From positions 1-8,857 of the forward strand of contig CAJMOO010000073.1 of the NCBI GenBank assembly GCA_905215045.1: DNA of 8,857 nt, read 5' to 3'. Under the pieces are notes generated by a model, which searched no databases, was not told the DNA's origin, and worked only from the letters and a program-made list of their open reading frames with translations. This document shows, piece after piece, positions 7,678-8,857 of the stretch (the first letter of the stretch is position 1; each line of letters begins with the position of its first letter). A program made the translations under genes and the position numbers. This stretch comes from an uncultured bacterium (lineage in GTDB: Bacteria; Bacillota_A; Clostridia; Lachnospirales; Lachnospiraceae).

Positions 7678-8857
7678 TATTTGGCACCTCCATCTTTTGT
7701 TTCTCCTGTGATAATGTTTGTTCCCAAACGATCCTGTGGAATATCTGCTAATGGTTTATTCAGCTCTCTTGCGATGATCTCCTGAACTCTTGGTCCACAG
7801 AAACCACCCTGGCATCTTCCCATACCTGCATTACATCTTCTCTTGACCGCATCAATGGATGTTGCTGGAATTGGACGATGCACTGCGTTGATGATCTCAC
7901 CTTCTGTGATCGTTTCACAACGGCAGATGATCTTTCCGAATGCTGGATTCTTTTCTACTAATTTTTCTCTGTCTTCATGACTTAAATGTTTGAAGCGGTC
8001 AATATGTCTTTCATCTACGATATCTTCTTTTGCTTCTAATGTAAGTCCTGAATTTTCAAGCATCTTTAAAATATCTGGTGCAATTGCACATGCGGATGAT
8101 AATCCCGGTGACTGCATTCCTGCGATATTAATAAACCCTTTGTTGTTTTTATCTTCATAAATATGGAAGTCATGATCTGCTGTTCTTGCTCTGACTCCAG
8201 CAAAATTTCTAATAGACTCTCTAAAATTAATTCCTGGTACAGATTTTAATGCTGTATTTCTCACAAAATCAAGTCCATGTTTTGTTGTTGATACATCATT
8301 CGCTGCACTTGGCTGTGAATCTGGTCCAACGATCAGGTTTCCATGAACCGTTGGAGCAACTAAAACTCCTTTTCCTTTTTCATTTGGACATTGGAAGATT
8401 ACATGATTGACCAGATTTCCCTGGCTCTTATCCATTAGGTAATATTCTCCTTTATTTGGTGTGATCTCAAATGTCTTTTCATTACACATCTCATTAACTT
8501 TGTCTGCGAAAACACCTGCTGCATTGCAAATGTATTTTGCTTCGATCACTCCGTTGTTTGTTTCTATCTTATATGTATCATTTTCTTTTTCGATTCCAGA
8601 AACTTCTGTATTAAGTTTCACTTCAACTCCATTTAATACGGCTGTTTCTGCAAGTGCCAGGGCTAATTCCCATGGACTTACGATTCCTACATTTGGAGAA
8701 CTTAAAGCCGCAACAGCTTTGTCTGAAAGATTTGGTTCTTCTTTTAGAAGTTTTTCTTTATCCCAGATTTCCATATCAGGAACTCCGTTTGTGATACCTC
8801 TTTGTTTTAATTCTTCCAGTGTTTTCTTTTCTTCTTCACTGAATGCAACTACCAATG
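7677..8857 (-). CDS. GlpA-like glycerol-3-phosphate dehydrogenase / FAD oxidoreductase with BFD [2Fe-2S] domain (N-terminus missing)
   Basis: The last 392 full codons are visible and the gene continues past the right edge. The TTG at 8855-8853 is an internal leucine (LVVAFSEEE), not a start. The N-terminal FAD GxGxxG segment is therefore outside the window. The visible part has the DAO-fold core: GIVSPWELALALAETAVLNGVEV (57-79), AKYICNAAGVFADKV (106-120), NKGEYYLMD (134-142), and GVRARTADHDFHI...INIAGMQSPGLSSACAIA (220-259, near the flavin C-terminus). The C-terminus is a BFD-like domain with ICRCETITEGEI (310-321) and GMGRCQGGFC (344-353). C311, C313, C348 and C353 are the expected [2Fe-2S] ligands, as in E. 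coli GlpA. The predicted reaction is G3P oxidation to dihydroxyacetone phosphate. Its stop overlaps the next ATG by 1 nt. L-2-hydroxyglutarate-type substrates cannot be excluded from sequence, but glp neighbours favour G3P. Confidence 0.87.
   Translation of the reverse strand, partial: LVVAFSEEEKKTLEELKQRGITNGVPDMEIWDKEKLLKEEPNLSDKAVAALSSPNVGIVSPWELALALAETAVLNGVEVKLNTEVSGIEKENDTYKIETNNGVIEAKYICNAAGVFADKVNEMCNEKTFEITPNKGEYYLMDKSQGNLVNHVIFQCPNEKGKGVLVAPTVHGNLIVGPDSQPSAANDVSTTKHGLDFVRNTALKSVPGINFRESIRNFAGVRARTADHDFHIYEDKNNKGFINIAGMQSPGLSSACAIAPDILKMLENSGLTLEAKEDIVDERHIDRFKHLSHEDREKLVEKNPAFGKIICRCETITEGEIINAVHRPIPATSIDAVKRRCNAGMGRCQGGFCGPRVQEIIARELNKPLADIPQDRLGTNIITGETKDGGAK

Noticed and set aside
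8853..8855. TTG as a possible start of the right-most gene
   Set aside because: The protein runs straight into the DAO core (LVVAFSEEE) without the FAD motif, no ribosome-binding site can be seen, and the next partial codon (xCA) fits continued coding. It is a window truncation.

Overview
The window reads as a Gram-positive anaerobe of the Clostridia, most like a Lachnospiraceae gut bacterium. The reasons are the AT-rich intergenic DNA, strong AGGAGG ribosome-binding sites, Rho-independent terminators, and a glycerol-3-phosphate (G3P) module pairing a GlpA-like flavoprotein with a second flavoprotein and a DUF1667 protein. The genus cannot be fixed from the sequence. All nine genes lie on the minus strand, so transcription runs from high to low coordinates. 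The genes at both window edges are incomplete.

Region A (8857 to 4899) is a tightly packed G3P redox operon. It holds a GlpA-like FAD protein with a C-terminal BFD-type [2Fe-2S] domain (N-terminus outside the window), a two-nucleotide-domain FAD/NAD oxidoreductase, a small cysteine-rich DUF1667 protein, and a divergent NAD(P)-type G3P dehydrogenase. The first three genes overlap by 1 nt or are 2 nt apart, and the fourth follows after 43 nt. A clear Rho-independent terminator closes the unit at 4899-4941.

Region B (4898 to 2472) is the glycerol entry unit. A promoter candidate with a 12-bp palindrome in its spacer precedes glpK (glycerol kinase) and glpF (glycerol facilitator), and a weaker hairpin terminator follows. 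GlpF admits glycerol, GlpK traps it as G3P, and the region A enzymes would interconvert G3P and dihydroxyacetone phosphate while passing electrons through flavins and Fe-S centres.

Region C (2471 to 1) has a structured leader, then a PPC/DUF296 protein, asnS (asparaginyl-tRNA synthetase) and a partial gene. The partial gene resembles the N-terminus of a DAO-type FAD oxidoreductase but has lost the glycine-rich FAD-binding motif. Its start codon lies inside a 15-bp hairpin directly after the asnS stop, which suggests translational control. There is no CRISPR array, tRNA, rRNA or intact mobile element. The most notable items are the hairpin-buried start codon, the degenerate flavoprotein, the G3P module joined to a GpsA homologue with an altered nucleotide motif, and a G-U-compensated hairpin upstream of the PPC gene.
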